NCBI GenBank assembly: GCA_046347635.1
Contig: JAXMFT010000001.1
Location: 248,001 to 312,000, forward strand
Source of the DNA: JAGVSZ01 sp019137045
GTDB taxonomy: Bacteria > Pseudomonadota > Gammaproteobacteria > Burkholderiales > SG8-39
Direction of reading: 5' to 3'
DNA length: 64,000 nt
Below the pieces are notes generated by a model. That model was not told the DNA's origin and ran no database searches. It saw only the letters and a list, made by a program, of their open reading frames with translations. Shown here one piece after another: positions 47,324-55,139 of the stretch (within the stretch, counting starts at the first letter, position 1; each line of letters opens with the position of its first letter). A program made the translations under genes and the position numbers.

Positions 47324-48292
47324 CTACTGCGGCTTGATCCCCGCGGCCTTGGCGATCCGGATCGCGTCGTTCGCCTCCGCGCGCACGAACGCCTCGAACT
47401 CCGGCATGCCCATCGGCATCGGGTCGGCGCCGAGCTTCGCGAGGCGCTCCTTCACGTCGGGATCGCCGAGCACCTTCACCGTCGCCGCGTGCAGCTTCTG
47501 CACGATCGGCTGCGGCGTCTTCGCGGGGAGCCACATCCCGACCCACAGGATGTAGTCGGATCCGGGAAAGCCGGCCGCGACCGTCGTCGGCACCTCGGGC
47601 AGCAGGGCCGAGCGCTTCGGCGTGCTCACCGCCAGCGCCGTCACCTTGCCGCCCTTCACCTGCGGCAGCGCCGCGGTGATCGGACAGAAGAAGTACTCGA
47701 CGCGGCCGGCGAGCACGTCGTTGAGCGCCTCGGGCGTGCCCTTGTGCGGGACGTGCACGATGTCCAGGCCGGCGGCGAGCCGGAACTTCTCGGCGTTGAA
47801 GTGCGTGCCGCTGCCGACGCCCGCCGACGCGTAGTTGAGCTGACCGGGCTTCGCCTTCGCCGCGGCGACCACGTCCGCGAGCGACTTGTAGCCGCGGTCG
47901 GGGTTCACGACCACGACGTTGGGCTGGCCCGCGATCGCGGTGAGGTGGACGAAGTCATTGAAGGGGTCGAAGGGAAGCTGCGCGTACATCGCCGGGTACG
48001 ATGCGTGCGCCGAGGAGTTGACCAGGATCGTGTAGCCGTCCGGGTCGGCCTTGGCGACGGCGTTCGCGCCGATCGTGCCGCCGGCGCCGACGCGGTTCTC
48101 CGCCACCACCGGCTGGCCGAGGGCGGCCCCGAGCTTCTCGGCGACGATGCGCCCGGCGATGTCGGTCGCGCTGCCCGGGGTGAAGGCGATGATCGCGCGC
48201 ACCGGCTTCACCGGCCATTCCTGCGCGGCGGCGAACCCCGCGGCGAGCGCGAGCGGCGCGGCGAGTATCAGCGCATGGCTGCGGAAGGTCAT
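47324..48292 (-). CDS. Tripartite tricarboxylate transporter receptor (Bug family)
   Basis: This 322-residue periplasmic binding protein has a signal peptide (1-23, cleavage near A-A-Q), then P-V-K-P-V-R-A-I-I-A-F-T-P-G-S-A-T-D-I-A-G-R and N-R-V-G-A-G-G-T-I-G-A, the Bug signatures that hold a carboxylate ligand by water bridges. Bug proteins feed TctA/TctB membrane partners or signal to sensors; neither partner is in the window. It is the last gene of the minus-strand branch of the LacI locus, 34 bases after a paralogous receptor. Confidence 0.92.
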   Translation of the reverse strand: MTFRSHALILAAPLALAAGFAAAQEWPVKPVRAIIAFTPGSATDIAGRIVAEKLGAALGQPVVAENRVGAGGTIGANAVAKADPDGYTILVNSSAHASYPAMYAQLPFDPFNDFVHLTAIAGQPNVVVVNPDRGYKSLADVVAAAKAKPGQLNYASAGVGSGTHFNAEKFRLAAGLDIVHVPHKGTPEALNDVLAGRVEYFFCPITAALPQVKGGKVTALAVSTPKRSALLPEVPTTVAAGFPGSDYILWVGMWLPAKTPQPIVQKLHAATVKVLGDPDVKERLAKLGADPMPMGMPEFEAFVRAEANDAIRIAKAAGIKPQ

Positions 48293-48326
48293 TTCCTGCT
48301 CCTCTTTCTGGTGGTCGGGGGTCGGA

Positions 48327-49295
48327 TCAGCCGGCCTTGATCCCGGCGGCCTTCATGATCGGGCCGAGCTCGTTCGCCTCCTTCAGGATCGTGGCGTCGA
48401 ACTCGGCCGGCGACATCGGCATCGGCACCGCGCCGATCTTCGCGAAGCGCTCGCGCACCTCGGGCGACCCGAGCGCCTGCGCGAACTCCGCGTGCAGCCG
48501 GTCGACGACGTCCCTGGGCGTCCCGGCGGGCGCGAGCACGCCGACCCAGAAGTTGTACTCCCCGCCCGGGTAGCCGGCCTCCGCCATCGTCGGCACGTCG
48601 GGCAGCGTCGGCGAGCGCTTCGGCGTGCTCACGCCGAGCGGCACCACCTTCCCGTCGCGGATCGGACCGACGCTCGACACGAGCGGCACGAAGGCGAACT
48701 GCACGCGCCCGCTCGCCACCTCGAGCAGAATCTCCGGCGTGCCCTTGAGCGGCACGTGCACCGCGTCGAAGCCGAGCGAGGCCTTGAACTTCTCGGCGTT
48801 GACGTGCGCGGCGCTGCCGACCCCCGCGCTCGCGAAGTTGAGCTGGCCGGGCCGCGCCTTGAGGGTGTCGACGAGCTCCCGCGCGCTCTTGATGCCGCTC
48901 TGCGGCGACGCGATCAGCACGCTCGGGAGCGATCCGAGCGGGATCACGCCGGTGAGGTCCTTCAGCTCGTAGGTGATCTTGTCGCCGTACAGCACCGGGT
49001 TGGTGACGTGGCCGGAGGACACCACGACCAGGGTGTACCCGTCGGGCGCCGCTTTCGCGACCTGCCCGGTCCCGATGGTTCCGCCGGCGCCGGGGCGGTT
49101 CTCCACGATGACCGGCTGGCCGACGCTCGCGGCCACGCGGTCGCCGGCCGCGCGCCCGATGATGTCGGTCGCGCTGCCCGGCGTGAACGGGACGACCAGC
49201 CGGATCGGCTTGTTCGGGTAGCCCTGCGCGAATGCGCCGTGCGCGATCGCCAGCGCGGCGGCGGTCGCGAGCGCGCTCCAGGTGTGGCGTGTCAT
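48327..49295 (-). CDS. Tripartite tricarboxylate transporter receptor (Bug family), second copy
   Basis: A second 322-residue Bug receptor with signal peptide (1-23, A-F-A-Q) and matching motifs P-N-K-P-I-R-L-V-V-P-F-T-P-G-S-A-T-D-I and N-R-P-G-A-G-G-T-I-G-T. ATG 49295 has GAGGAG seven bases upstream; an ATG 12 codons earlier lacks this. The two receptors share length and motif placing, suggesting tandem duplication followed by divergence and possibly different ligands. Confidence 0.92.
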   Translation of the reverse strand: MTRHTWSALATAAALAIAHGAFAQGYPNKPIRLVVPFTPGSATDIIGRAAGDRVAASVGQPVIVENRPGAGGTIGTGQVAKAAPDGYTLVVVSSGHVTNPVLYGDKITYELKDLTGVIPLGSLPSVLIASPQSGIKSARELVDTLKARPGQLNFASAGVGSAAHVNAEKFKASLGFDAVHVPLKGTPEILLEVASGRVQFAFVPLVSSVGPIRDGKVVPLGVSTPKRSPTLPDVPTMAEAGYPGGEYNFWVGVLAPAGTPRDVVDRLHAEFAQALGSPEVRERFAKIGAVPMPMSPAEFDATILKEANELGPIMKAAGIKAG

Positions 49296-49337
49296 GTGGT
49301 CTCCTCGGTCCGTGGAACTGCGTGGTCGCACGCGGTC

Positions 49338-50000
49338 TCAGGCCGCGCCCTCGATCGAGCGGTCTTTCGGCTTCGCCCAGTAGTCGGGCGCCGCCTTGGA
49401 GGCGGCGAGCGCCGCGGCGGTCTCGAAGCCCGGCGCCATCGAGCCCGACGTGCCGGGAAGCACCTGGTGGTGCTCGATGTTGAGCAGGCGCAGCCAGCTC
49501 TGCTGCCCCATCGTCAAGGCGACGAAGCAGCCGAGCTCCACCAGCTCGGGCTCGGAGAAGTGGCGCTGCAGCCGCGCCCAGAACGCGTCGTCGGTCTCGA
49601 GCCGCCAGGTGATCGCCTCGGCGTAGGCGAGCGCGGCCTTCTCGCGCTCGCTGTAGCGCGCGGACTTCTCGAAGTCGAGCAGCTCCTTCACCTGCGCCTC
49701 GACCACCGGCCGGTCGCCCGCCGTGGCGGCCTTGATCGAGCGCTGGTTGCCGCAGAACTCGCAGCTCACCGCGCGCGAGACGTAGAGCCGGCACAGCTCC
49801 TTGAGCGCGTGGTCGCAGACGCCGGCGTGGAAGATGTCGCGCCACGAGTTCGCGAACGCCCAGAACGCGGCCGGCACGTGCGCGCGCACCGCCGAGCTCT
49901 CCGGGCGCGGCGTGCCCTCGCGCCGGCAGCGGTCCATCTCCGCGCGCATCTCCGGCGTCATGCGCTCGAGCGGAACGTAGCTGATGCGCTGCTGCCCCAT
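49338..50000 (-). CDS. AhpD/carboxymuconolactone decarboxylase-like protein
   Basis: The 220-residue protein has the all-helical AhpD/CMD fold, indicated by the Cys pair in V-S-C-E-F-C-G-N-Q (about 84-92) followed by a helix, which in AhpD relays electrons and in other members supports decarboxylation or peroxidase activity. The usual His three residues after the second Cys is not present (N-Q-R-S), so the chemistry cannot be assigned. It is between the Bug receptors and a dehydrogenase gene on the same strand. Confidence 0.82.
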   Translation of the reverse strand: MGQQRISYVPLERMTPEMRAEMDRCRREGTPRPESSAVRAHVPAAFWAFANSWRDIFHAGVCDHALKELCRLYVSRAVSCEFCGNQRSIKAATAGDRPVVEAQVKELLDFEKSARYSEREKAALAYAEAITWRLETDDAFWARLQRHFSEPELVELGCFVALTMGQQSWLRLLNIEHHQVLPGTSGSMAPGFETAAALAASKAAPDYWAKPKDRSIEGAA

Positions 50001-50013
50001 GGGGAACCTCCTT

Positions 50014-50943
50014 TCAGTGCAACCCGTCGGTGACCGGGGCGTTCTCGCTCGCGAGCTCGATGCCGGACGCCCGCGCCTGCAGCTTGAGCAGCGCCGCGAA
50101 GTCCTCCGCGCCGTAGCCGTTGCCGATCATGGTCTGGACGAGGTCGCGGGTGGCCGCGGCGAGCGGCATCGGCACCTCCAGCTCCCGGCCCGCGTCCAGG
50201 CCGAGGTCGATGTCCTTGCGCAGCAGCGCCGGGGTGAAGGTGACCGACATGTCGAGGTTCACCAGCGCCGGGGTCTTGTACCGCGAGAAGGTCGAGCCCA
50301 TCACGCTCTTGTTCAGGAAGTCGAGGAACGCCGCGCGCGACATGCCGGCCTTCTGCGCGAGGATCGTGACCTCGGCGAGCGACTGGATCGTGACCCCGAG
50401 AAACACGTTGTGCGCGATCTTCGCGATGCGCGCGAGCTCGCCGTCGCCGACGTACGAGACGCCGGCCCCGATGAGGTTCAGGTACGGTCTTGCGACCTCG
50501 TACGCCTGCGCCGGGCCGGAGATGCAGTAGGTGAGCTTCCCGGCCTTGATCACCTTGGCGTTGCCGGAGACCGGGGCCGCGAGGAGCTTGACGCCGCGCG
50601 CCGCGAGGCTCCTGCGGATCGCGCTGGACGCCTCGATCGAGATCGAGGTGCTGTCGACGACGACTTGCGGCTGGCCGCTGCCGGCCAGCACGCCGTCCTT
50701 GCCCTCGAGCACCTCCTGCACGTCCTCGCCGGTGGAGACCATCGTGAACACGATGTCGCAACCGGCGAGGTCGGCCGGCCGGCCGGCGAGCTTCGCGCCG
50801 TGCTTGGCGAGCGGCTCGGCCTTCGCACGCGTGCGGTTGTAGACGGTCAGGTCGCAACCGGCCTGCGCGAGGCGCTCGGCCATCGCGTAGCCCATGCGGC
50901 CGATGCCGATCCAGCCGAGCCTGTGCCGCTTCGTGTCGGTCAT
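50014..50943 (-). CDS. 3-hydroxyisobutyrate dehydrogenase-family oxidoreductase
   Basis: The 309-residue NAD(P)-dependent enzyme oxidises a small 3-hydroxy acid. The N-terminal Rossmann domain has G-W-I-G-I-G-R-M-G-Y-A-M-A (about 9-21), the substrate loop is A-P-V-S-G-N-A-K-V-I-K-A-G near 122 where most members have G-G at the fourth-fifth positions, and the catalytic Lys is in I-A-K-I-A-H-N near 173. The C-terminal helical domain is intact. It starts 16 bases after the M24 gene and belongs to the same unit. Confidence 0.9.
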   Translation of the reverse strand: MTDTKRHRLGWIGIGRMGYAMAERLAQAGCDLTVYNRTRAKAEPLAKHGAKLAGRPADLAGCDIVFTMVSTGEDVQEVLEGKDGVLAGSGQPQVVVDSTSISIEASSAIRRSLAARGVKLLAAPVSGNAKVIKAGKLTYCISGPAQAYEVARPYLNLIGAGVSYVGDGELARIAKIAHNVFLGVTIQSLAEVTILAQKAGMSRAAFLDFLNKSVMGSTFSRYKTPALVNLDMSVTFTPALLRKDIDLGLDAGRELEVPMPLAAATRDLVQTMIGNGYGAEDFAALLKLQARASGIELASENAPVTDGLH

Positions 50944-50959
50944 TGGTGCGCTCCGGTAG

Positions 50960-52249
50960 TCAGTAGGGGTTGGCGATCGGCAGCTCGTCGGCCGGGTAGA
51001 GCGAGATGATCTTCGCGCCCTGCGGCGTGAGGATCACCTCCTCCTCGATGCGCGCCGCCGACACGCCGTCGGTCGCCGGGCAGTAGGTCTCGACCGCGAA
51101 CACCATGCCGGCCTTCAGCTCGATCGGCTCCTTGAACGAGTTGAGGCGCGAGACGAGCGGCCGTTCGTGCAGCCCGAGGCCGAGCCCGTGGCAGAAGTTC
51201 AGGCCGAACGCGTCCATCTCGCTCGCGAACCCGATGTCCTCCGCGGTGGGCAGCACCGCCGCGATCCTGTCCGAGCTCATCCCGGGCTTCAGCAGCTCGA
51301 TCGCGCGGTCCATCCACTCGCGCGCCTTCCTGTACGCGCTGCGCTGCGGCCCGGTCGCCTTGCCGACGTTGAAGGTGCGGTAGTAGCAGGTGCGGTAGCC
51401 CATGAACGACTGGATGACGTCGAAGAACGCCTGGTCGCCGGGGCGGATCAGGCGGTCGGTGAAGTTGTGCGGGTGCGGGCTGCAGCGCTCGCCCGAGATC
51501 GAGTTGATCGCCTCGACGCAGTCGGAGCCCATCTCGTAGAGCCGCGCGGTCGCGAGCGCGACGATCTCCGACTCCTTCACGCCCGGCTTGAGCGCCTCCG
51601 CGATGTCCTGGTACACGCCGTCGACCATCGCCGAGGCCATGTTGAGCAGCGTGAGCTCGTCGATGTTCTTCACCTCGCGCGCCTGCAGCATCACCTGCTG
51701 GCCGTCGCGCACCTCGATCCCGAGCTTCTGCAGCTCGAACAGCATCGGCGGCTCGACCACGTCGATGCCGAGCGGCATGTCGCCCACGCCCTCGGCGTCG
51801 AGCAGCGCCTTGATCTCCTTCGCCGCGTCGCGGAACAGGAAGATGTCCGAGCCGACCGCGCCGCGCAGCCCGAGCAGCCCGGCGCGGCAGTGGTCGTTGT
51901 GCAGCCACGGCGCGTGCAGCCGGTGGTGCTTGGCCGCCGAGCCGAAGTCCCAGATGTACGGGTCGCCGTTGCCGGTGAGGAGCGAGTAGCGCGTGAGCTT
52001 GTCGCGCGCCCACTCGCCGATCACGGTGCTGGTGGTGTAGCGGATGTTGTGCTGGTCGAACGAGAGCAGCGCGCCGAGCCCCGACCCGGCGAGCGCGGCG
52101 CGGATGCGCGCGAGCCGATAGTCGTGCAGGCGCCGGAAGTTGATGCGCTCCTCGAAGTCGACCTGGGTGTGGCCGGGCGCGGCGAGCGGCCGGTCCCAGC
52201 GGTGGTGCGGGTCGACGTCGTCGGGGCGGATGATCTTCGGCTCTGGCAT
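50960..52249 (-). CDS. M24 (creatinase/aminopeptidase P/DddP-like) family protein
   Basis: The 429-residue protein has an N-terminal creatinase-type domain (about 35-185; H-N-I-R-Y-T-T near 68) and a pita-bread domain (about 195-425). Metal-ligand positions are Asp277, His354 (F-C-H-G-L-G-L), Glu387 (A-V-E-T-Y) and Glu402 (A-R-I-E-E-E), but the second Asp of the D-x10-D pair is replaced by Cys288 (Y-R-T-C-Y-Y). A DMSP-lyase DddP-like or hydrolase role is possible, but not provable. It is the first gene of the minus branch facing lacI. Confidence 0.85.
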   Translation of the reverse strand: MPEPKIIRPDDVDPHHRWDRPLAAPGHTQVDFEERINFRRLHDYRLARIRAALAGSGLGALLSFDQHNIRYTTSTVIGEWARDKLTRYSLLTGNGDPYIWDFGSAAKHHRLHAPWLHNDHCRAGLLGLRGAVGSDIFLFRDAAKEIKALLDAEGVGDMPLGIDVVEPPMLFELQKLGIEVRDGQQVMLQAREVKNIDELTLLNMASAMVDGVYQDIAEALKPGVKESEIVALATARLYEMGSDCVEAINSISGERCSPHPHNFTDRLIRPGDQAFFDVIQSFMGYRTCYYRTFNVGKATGPQRSAYRKAREWMDRAIELLKPGMSSDRIAAVLPTAEDIGFASEMDAFGLNFCHGLGLGLHERPLVSRLNSFKEPIELKAGMVFAVETYCPATDGVSAARIEEEVILTPQGAKIISLYPADELPIANPY

Positions 52250-52286
52250 GGCGCGGCGGGCGGGGGGGAGAGGGTACGGAGCGGCA

Positions 52287-52330
52287 ATGCTACGCCGCCG
52301 CTTGGCGGCAAGCAATCGATTGCATAGAAT
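52287..52330. promoter_or_regulatory. Divergent promoters sharing a palindromic operator
   Basis: The perfect 12-base palindrome GCAATCGATTGC (52312-52323) has the central CG typical of LacI-family operators. On the plus strand TTGGCG (52302-52307), 17 bases, TAGAAT (52325-52330) forms a promoter for lacI with the palindrome exactly in its spacer. On the minus strand TTGCTT (52315-52310), 17 bases, TAGCAT (52292-52287) forms a promoter for the M24 gene, and its -35 overlaps the palindrome. One bound repressor could therefore close both. Confidence 0.65.
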
Positions 52331-52373
52331 GCCGCCGGCAGGGTCCGCGGCGCGCCCGCTGCGGCACCGCATC

Positions 52374-53408
52374 ATGGCCATCAGACGAGTCACGATCCAG
52401 GACGTCGCGCGCGCGGCGCGGGTGCACGCCTCGACGGTGTCGCGCGCGCTGAGCGCGCACGCGCGGCCGCTCGTGACCCCGGCGGTCGCCGACCGCGTAC
52501 GCGCGGCGGCCGACCGGCTGGGCTACGTCCCGGACCCGGTGGCGGCGGGCCTGCGCACGCGGCGCACCTCGATGGTGGGCGTGCTCATTCCCGACCTCGC
52601 CAACCCGGTCTTCCCGCCGATCCTACGCGGCGTCGAGACCGCGCTCGGCGACGCCGGCTACACCGCGCTCATCGCCAACACCGACAACGACCCGGACCGC
52701 GCCCGCCAGGCGCTCGAGCGGCTCGCCGCCCGGCGCGTCGACGGCCTGATTGTCGCCACCGTAACCCGCGGCGACCCGCTCGTCGCCCGCTGCCGCAAGC
52801 TCGGGCTGCCGGTGGTGCTCGTGAACCGCGGCGGCGACGCGGACGGGGTGTCCGCGGTGACGAACGACGACACCCGGGGCATCCGGCTCGCGGTCGAGCA
52901 CCTCGTAGGCCTGGGGCATCGGCGCATCGTGCACGTCGCGGGCCCGCGGGGGCTGTCGACCGGCGCGGCGCGGCGGGCGGGCTTCGTCGCCGCGCTGCGC
53001 GCGCACGGGCTCGCGGCCGGCGAGGACGCCGTCGCGGAGGCGGGCAGCTACGGCATCGACGCCGGCGCCCTCGCCGCCGCCGCCCTGCTCGACCGGCATC
53101 CCGGGCTGAGCGCGATCGTGGCCGCGAACGACCTGCTCGCGCTCGGCTGCTACGACGCGCTCGCGCGCCGGCGGCTCGCCTGCCCGCGCGACGTCTCGGT
53201 CACCGGGTACAACGACATGCCGTTCGCGGACCGGGTCGCCCCGCCGCTCACCACCGTGCGGATCGCCCACCGCGCGCTGGGCGTGGAGGCGGCGCGCGTC
53301 CTGCTCGCCGAGATCGCGGACCCGCGCGGGCGCAGGCGGCAGGTCCGCCTCGAGCCCGAGCTGGTGGTGCGCGGCTCGACGGCGCCGCCGCGCCGGAGGC
53401 CGGGATGA
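52374..53408 (+). CDS. LacI/GalR-family transcriptional regulator
   Basis: The 344-residue protein has the LacI helix-turn-helix near the N-terminus (V-T-I-Q-D-V-A-R-A-A-R-V-H-A-S-T-V-S-R-A-L, about 6-26), the hinge helix region L-R-T-R-R-T and a periplasmic-binding-protein-like ligand domain starting G-V-L-I-P-D-L-A-N-P-V-F-P. ATG 52374 is chosen since it places the helix-turn-helix at the normal position. It is divergent from the M24 operon and followed by an acyl-CoA ligase gene that overlaps its stop (ATGA). The palindrome upstream is its probable operator. Confidence 0.93.
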   Translation: MAIRRVTIQDVARAARVHASTVSRALSAHARPLVTPAVADRVRAAADRLGYVPDPVAAGLRTRRTSMVGVLIPDLANPVFPPILRGVETALGDAGYTALIANTDNDPDRARQALERLAARRVDGLIVATVTRGDPLVARCRKLGLPVVLVNRGGDADGVSAVTNDDTRGIRLAVEHLVGLGHRRIVHVAGPRGLSTGAARRAGFVAALRAHGLAAGEDAVAEAGSYGIDAGALAAAALLDRHPGLSAIVAANDLLALGCYDALARRRLACPRDVSVTGYNDMPFADRVAPPLTTVRIAHRALGVEAARVLLAEIADPRGRRRQVRLEPELVVRGSTAPPRRRPG

Positions 53409-55006
53409 CCCCCATCGAGGTGCTGCGGCAGTTCCCGCCGCACGACGGCTCCCTCGCCGGCCTGTGCGCGAGCCGGGCGAGCCGCAACGGCGACCGGCCC
53501 TTCCTCCTCTTCGAGGGCGAGACCATCGCGTGGAGCGAGCTCGAGCCGCGCGTGCAGCGCGCCGCGGCGGCGTACGCCGCGCTCGGGGTCGGATCCGGCG
53601 ACCGCGTCGCGACCTACGCGCCGACGCGGCCGGACATCGTGATCACCCTGCTCGCGCTCGCGCGGCTCGGCGCGTGGATGGTGCCGGTCAACCCGGACCT
53701 GCGGGTCGACGAAGTGCGCTACATCTTCGAGCACGCGGGCGTGTCCGGGATCGCCTGCGCGCGCGCGACCGCGTCGAGCGCCCTGCAGGCGGCGGCGAAC
53801 CTGCGGCCGGCGCCGTGGCGGATCCTGCTCGAGCCGGCGGGCGCGGACGGACTGCCGGCGCTGGCCGAGCTCGGCGCGCGGGGCGCGCCCCGCGCCGACC
53901 GGCGCGGCGGCGCGGACGACGTCTGCGTCGTCGTCTACACCTCGGGGACGACCGGGTTCCCGAAGGGCGTGATGCACACCCAGCGCAGCATGGTGCTGGC
54001 GGGCGAGGGCTTCGTCGAGCGCATGCGCCTCACGCCCGACGACCGGCTGCTGGCGGTGCTGCCGCTCTTCCACGTCAACGCGCTCTTCTACTCGCTGTGC
54101 GGCGCGGCGGCGTGCGGCGGCGCGCTCGTGCTGGTGCCGAAGTTCTCGGCCTCGCGCTTCTGGCAGGTCGCGGCGGAGACCGGCGCGACCGAGTTCAACT
54201 TCATCGCCGCGATCAGCTCGATCCTGGCGCAGCGGCCGCGCAGCGAGTTCGTGCCGCACCGGATTGCAAAGGCGTACGGCGCGCCGATCCCGGCCGAGAT
54301 CGACCGCGTCTTCCGCACCGAGTTCGGCGTGCCGGTGATGCTCGAGGGCTACGGCATGACCGAGATCCCGGGCGCGTGCAACAACCCGTTCCCGGGCGCG
54401 GGGCTGGGCGAGATGCGCCTCGGCGCGATGGGGAAGGCGGCCCTGCACCCGGACCACTCGCTGCCCTTCGCGGCGCTGCAGGTGCTGGACGACGACGGGC
54501 GCCCCGCGCCCGACGGGGCGGTCGGCGAGCTCGCCGTCCGCACGCCGATCGTCATGAAGGGCTACTACCGCGACCCGGACGCGACGCAAGCCGCGTTTCG
54601 CGACGGGTGGTTCCTCACCGGCGACCTCGTGAAGCGCGACGCCGACGGCTACTACTGGTTCGTCGCGCGCAAGAAGGACATCATCCGGCGGCGCGGGGAG
54701 AACATCTCGGGAGCCGAGCTCGACCGGGTCATGGGCGAGCATCCGGCGGTCGCCGAGGCGGCAGCGATCGCGGTGCCCTCGCCCCTCGGCGAGGACGACA
54801 GCCTCGCCGCGATCGTGCTGCGGCCCGGAATGCGCGCGACCGCGCGCGAGCTCGCCGACTGGTGCCGCGCGCGCCTCGCCGCGCACAAGGTGCCGCGCTA
54901 CGTGGCGTTCCTCGACGAGCTGCCGCACACGCCGACCCACCGGGTCGCGAAGTTCAAGCTCAAAGGCGACGGCACGCTGCTCGCGCGGGCGGTGGACCTC
55001 GGCTAA
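53405..55006 (+). CDS. AMP-forming acyl-CoA synthetase/ligase
   Basis: The 533-residue enzyme activates a carboxylic acid with ATP and CoA. Motifs are the P-loop Y-T-S-G-T-T-G-F-P-K-G (about 179-189), G-Y-G-M-T-E near 315, the hinge G-D-L-V-K-R-D near 408 and R-K-K-D-I-I-R-R-R-G-E-N-I near 421, with the catalytic Lys near the end in R-V-A-K-F-K. The pattern resembles CaiC-type (carnitine/crotonobetaine) ligases, but the substrate is not fixed. It is coupled to lacI and likely regulated by it. Confidence 0.92.
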   Translation: MTPIEVLRQFPPHDGSLAGLCASRASRNGDRPFLLFEGETIAWSELEPRVQRAAAAYAALGVGSGDRVATYAPTRPDIVITLLALARLGAWMVPVNPDLRVDEVRYIFEHAGVSGIACARATASSALQAAANLRPAPWRILLEPAGADGLPALAELGARGAPRADRRGGADDVCVVVYTSGTTGFPKGVMHTQRSMVLAGEGFVERMRLTPDDRLLAVLPLFHVNALFYSLCGAAACGGALVLVPKFSASRFWQVAAETGATEFNFIAAISSILAQRPRSEFVPHRIAKAYGAPIPAEIDRVFRTEFGVPVMLEGYGMTEIPGACNNPFPGAGLGEMRLGAMGKAALHPDHSLPFAALQVLDDDGRPAPDGAVGELAVRTPIVMKGYYRDPDATQAAFRDGWFLTGDLVKRDADGYYWFVARKKDIIRRRGENISGAELDRVMGEHPAVAEAAAIAVPSPLGEDDSLAAIVLRPGMRATARELADWCRARLAAHKVPRYVAFLDELPHTPTHRVAKFKLKGDGTLLARAVDLG

Positions 55007-55139
55007 GGCGCGGGGCGGCGCGGGCTCGAACGCCCCGGCGCGGCGCGCCGCGGGTCGTTGACACCTCCGGCGCCGCTCTCCATCATGCGCCCTCCCGCTG
55101 CGGTCGCGCGCCGTCCGTCCACGCCCTCGAGTCCCCGCC

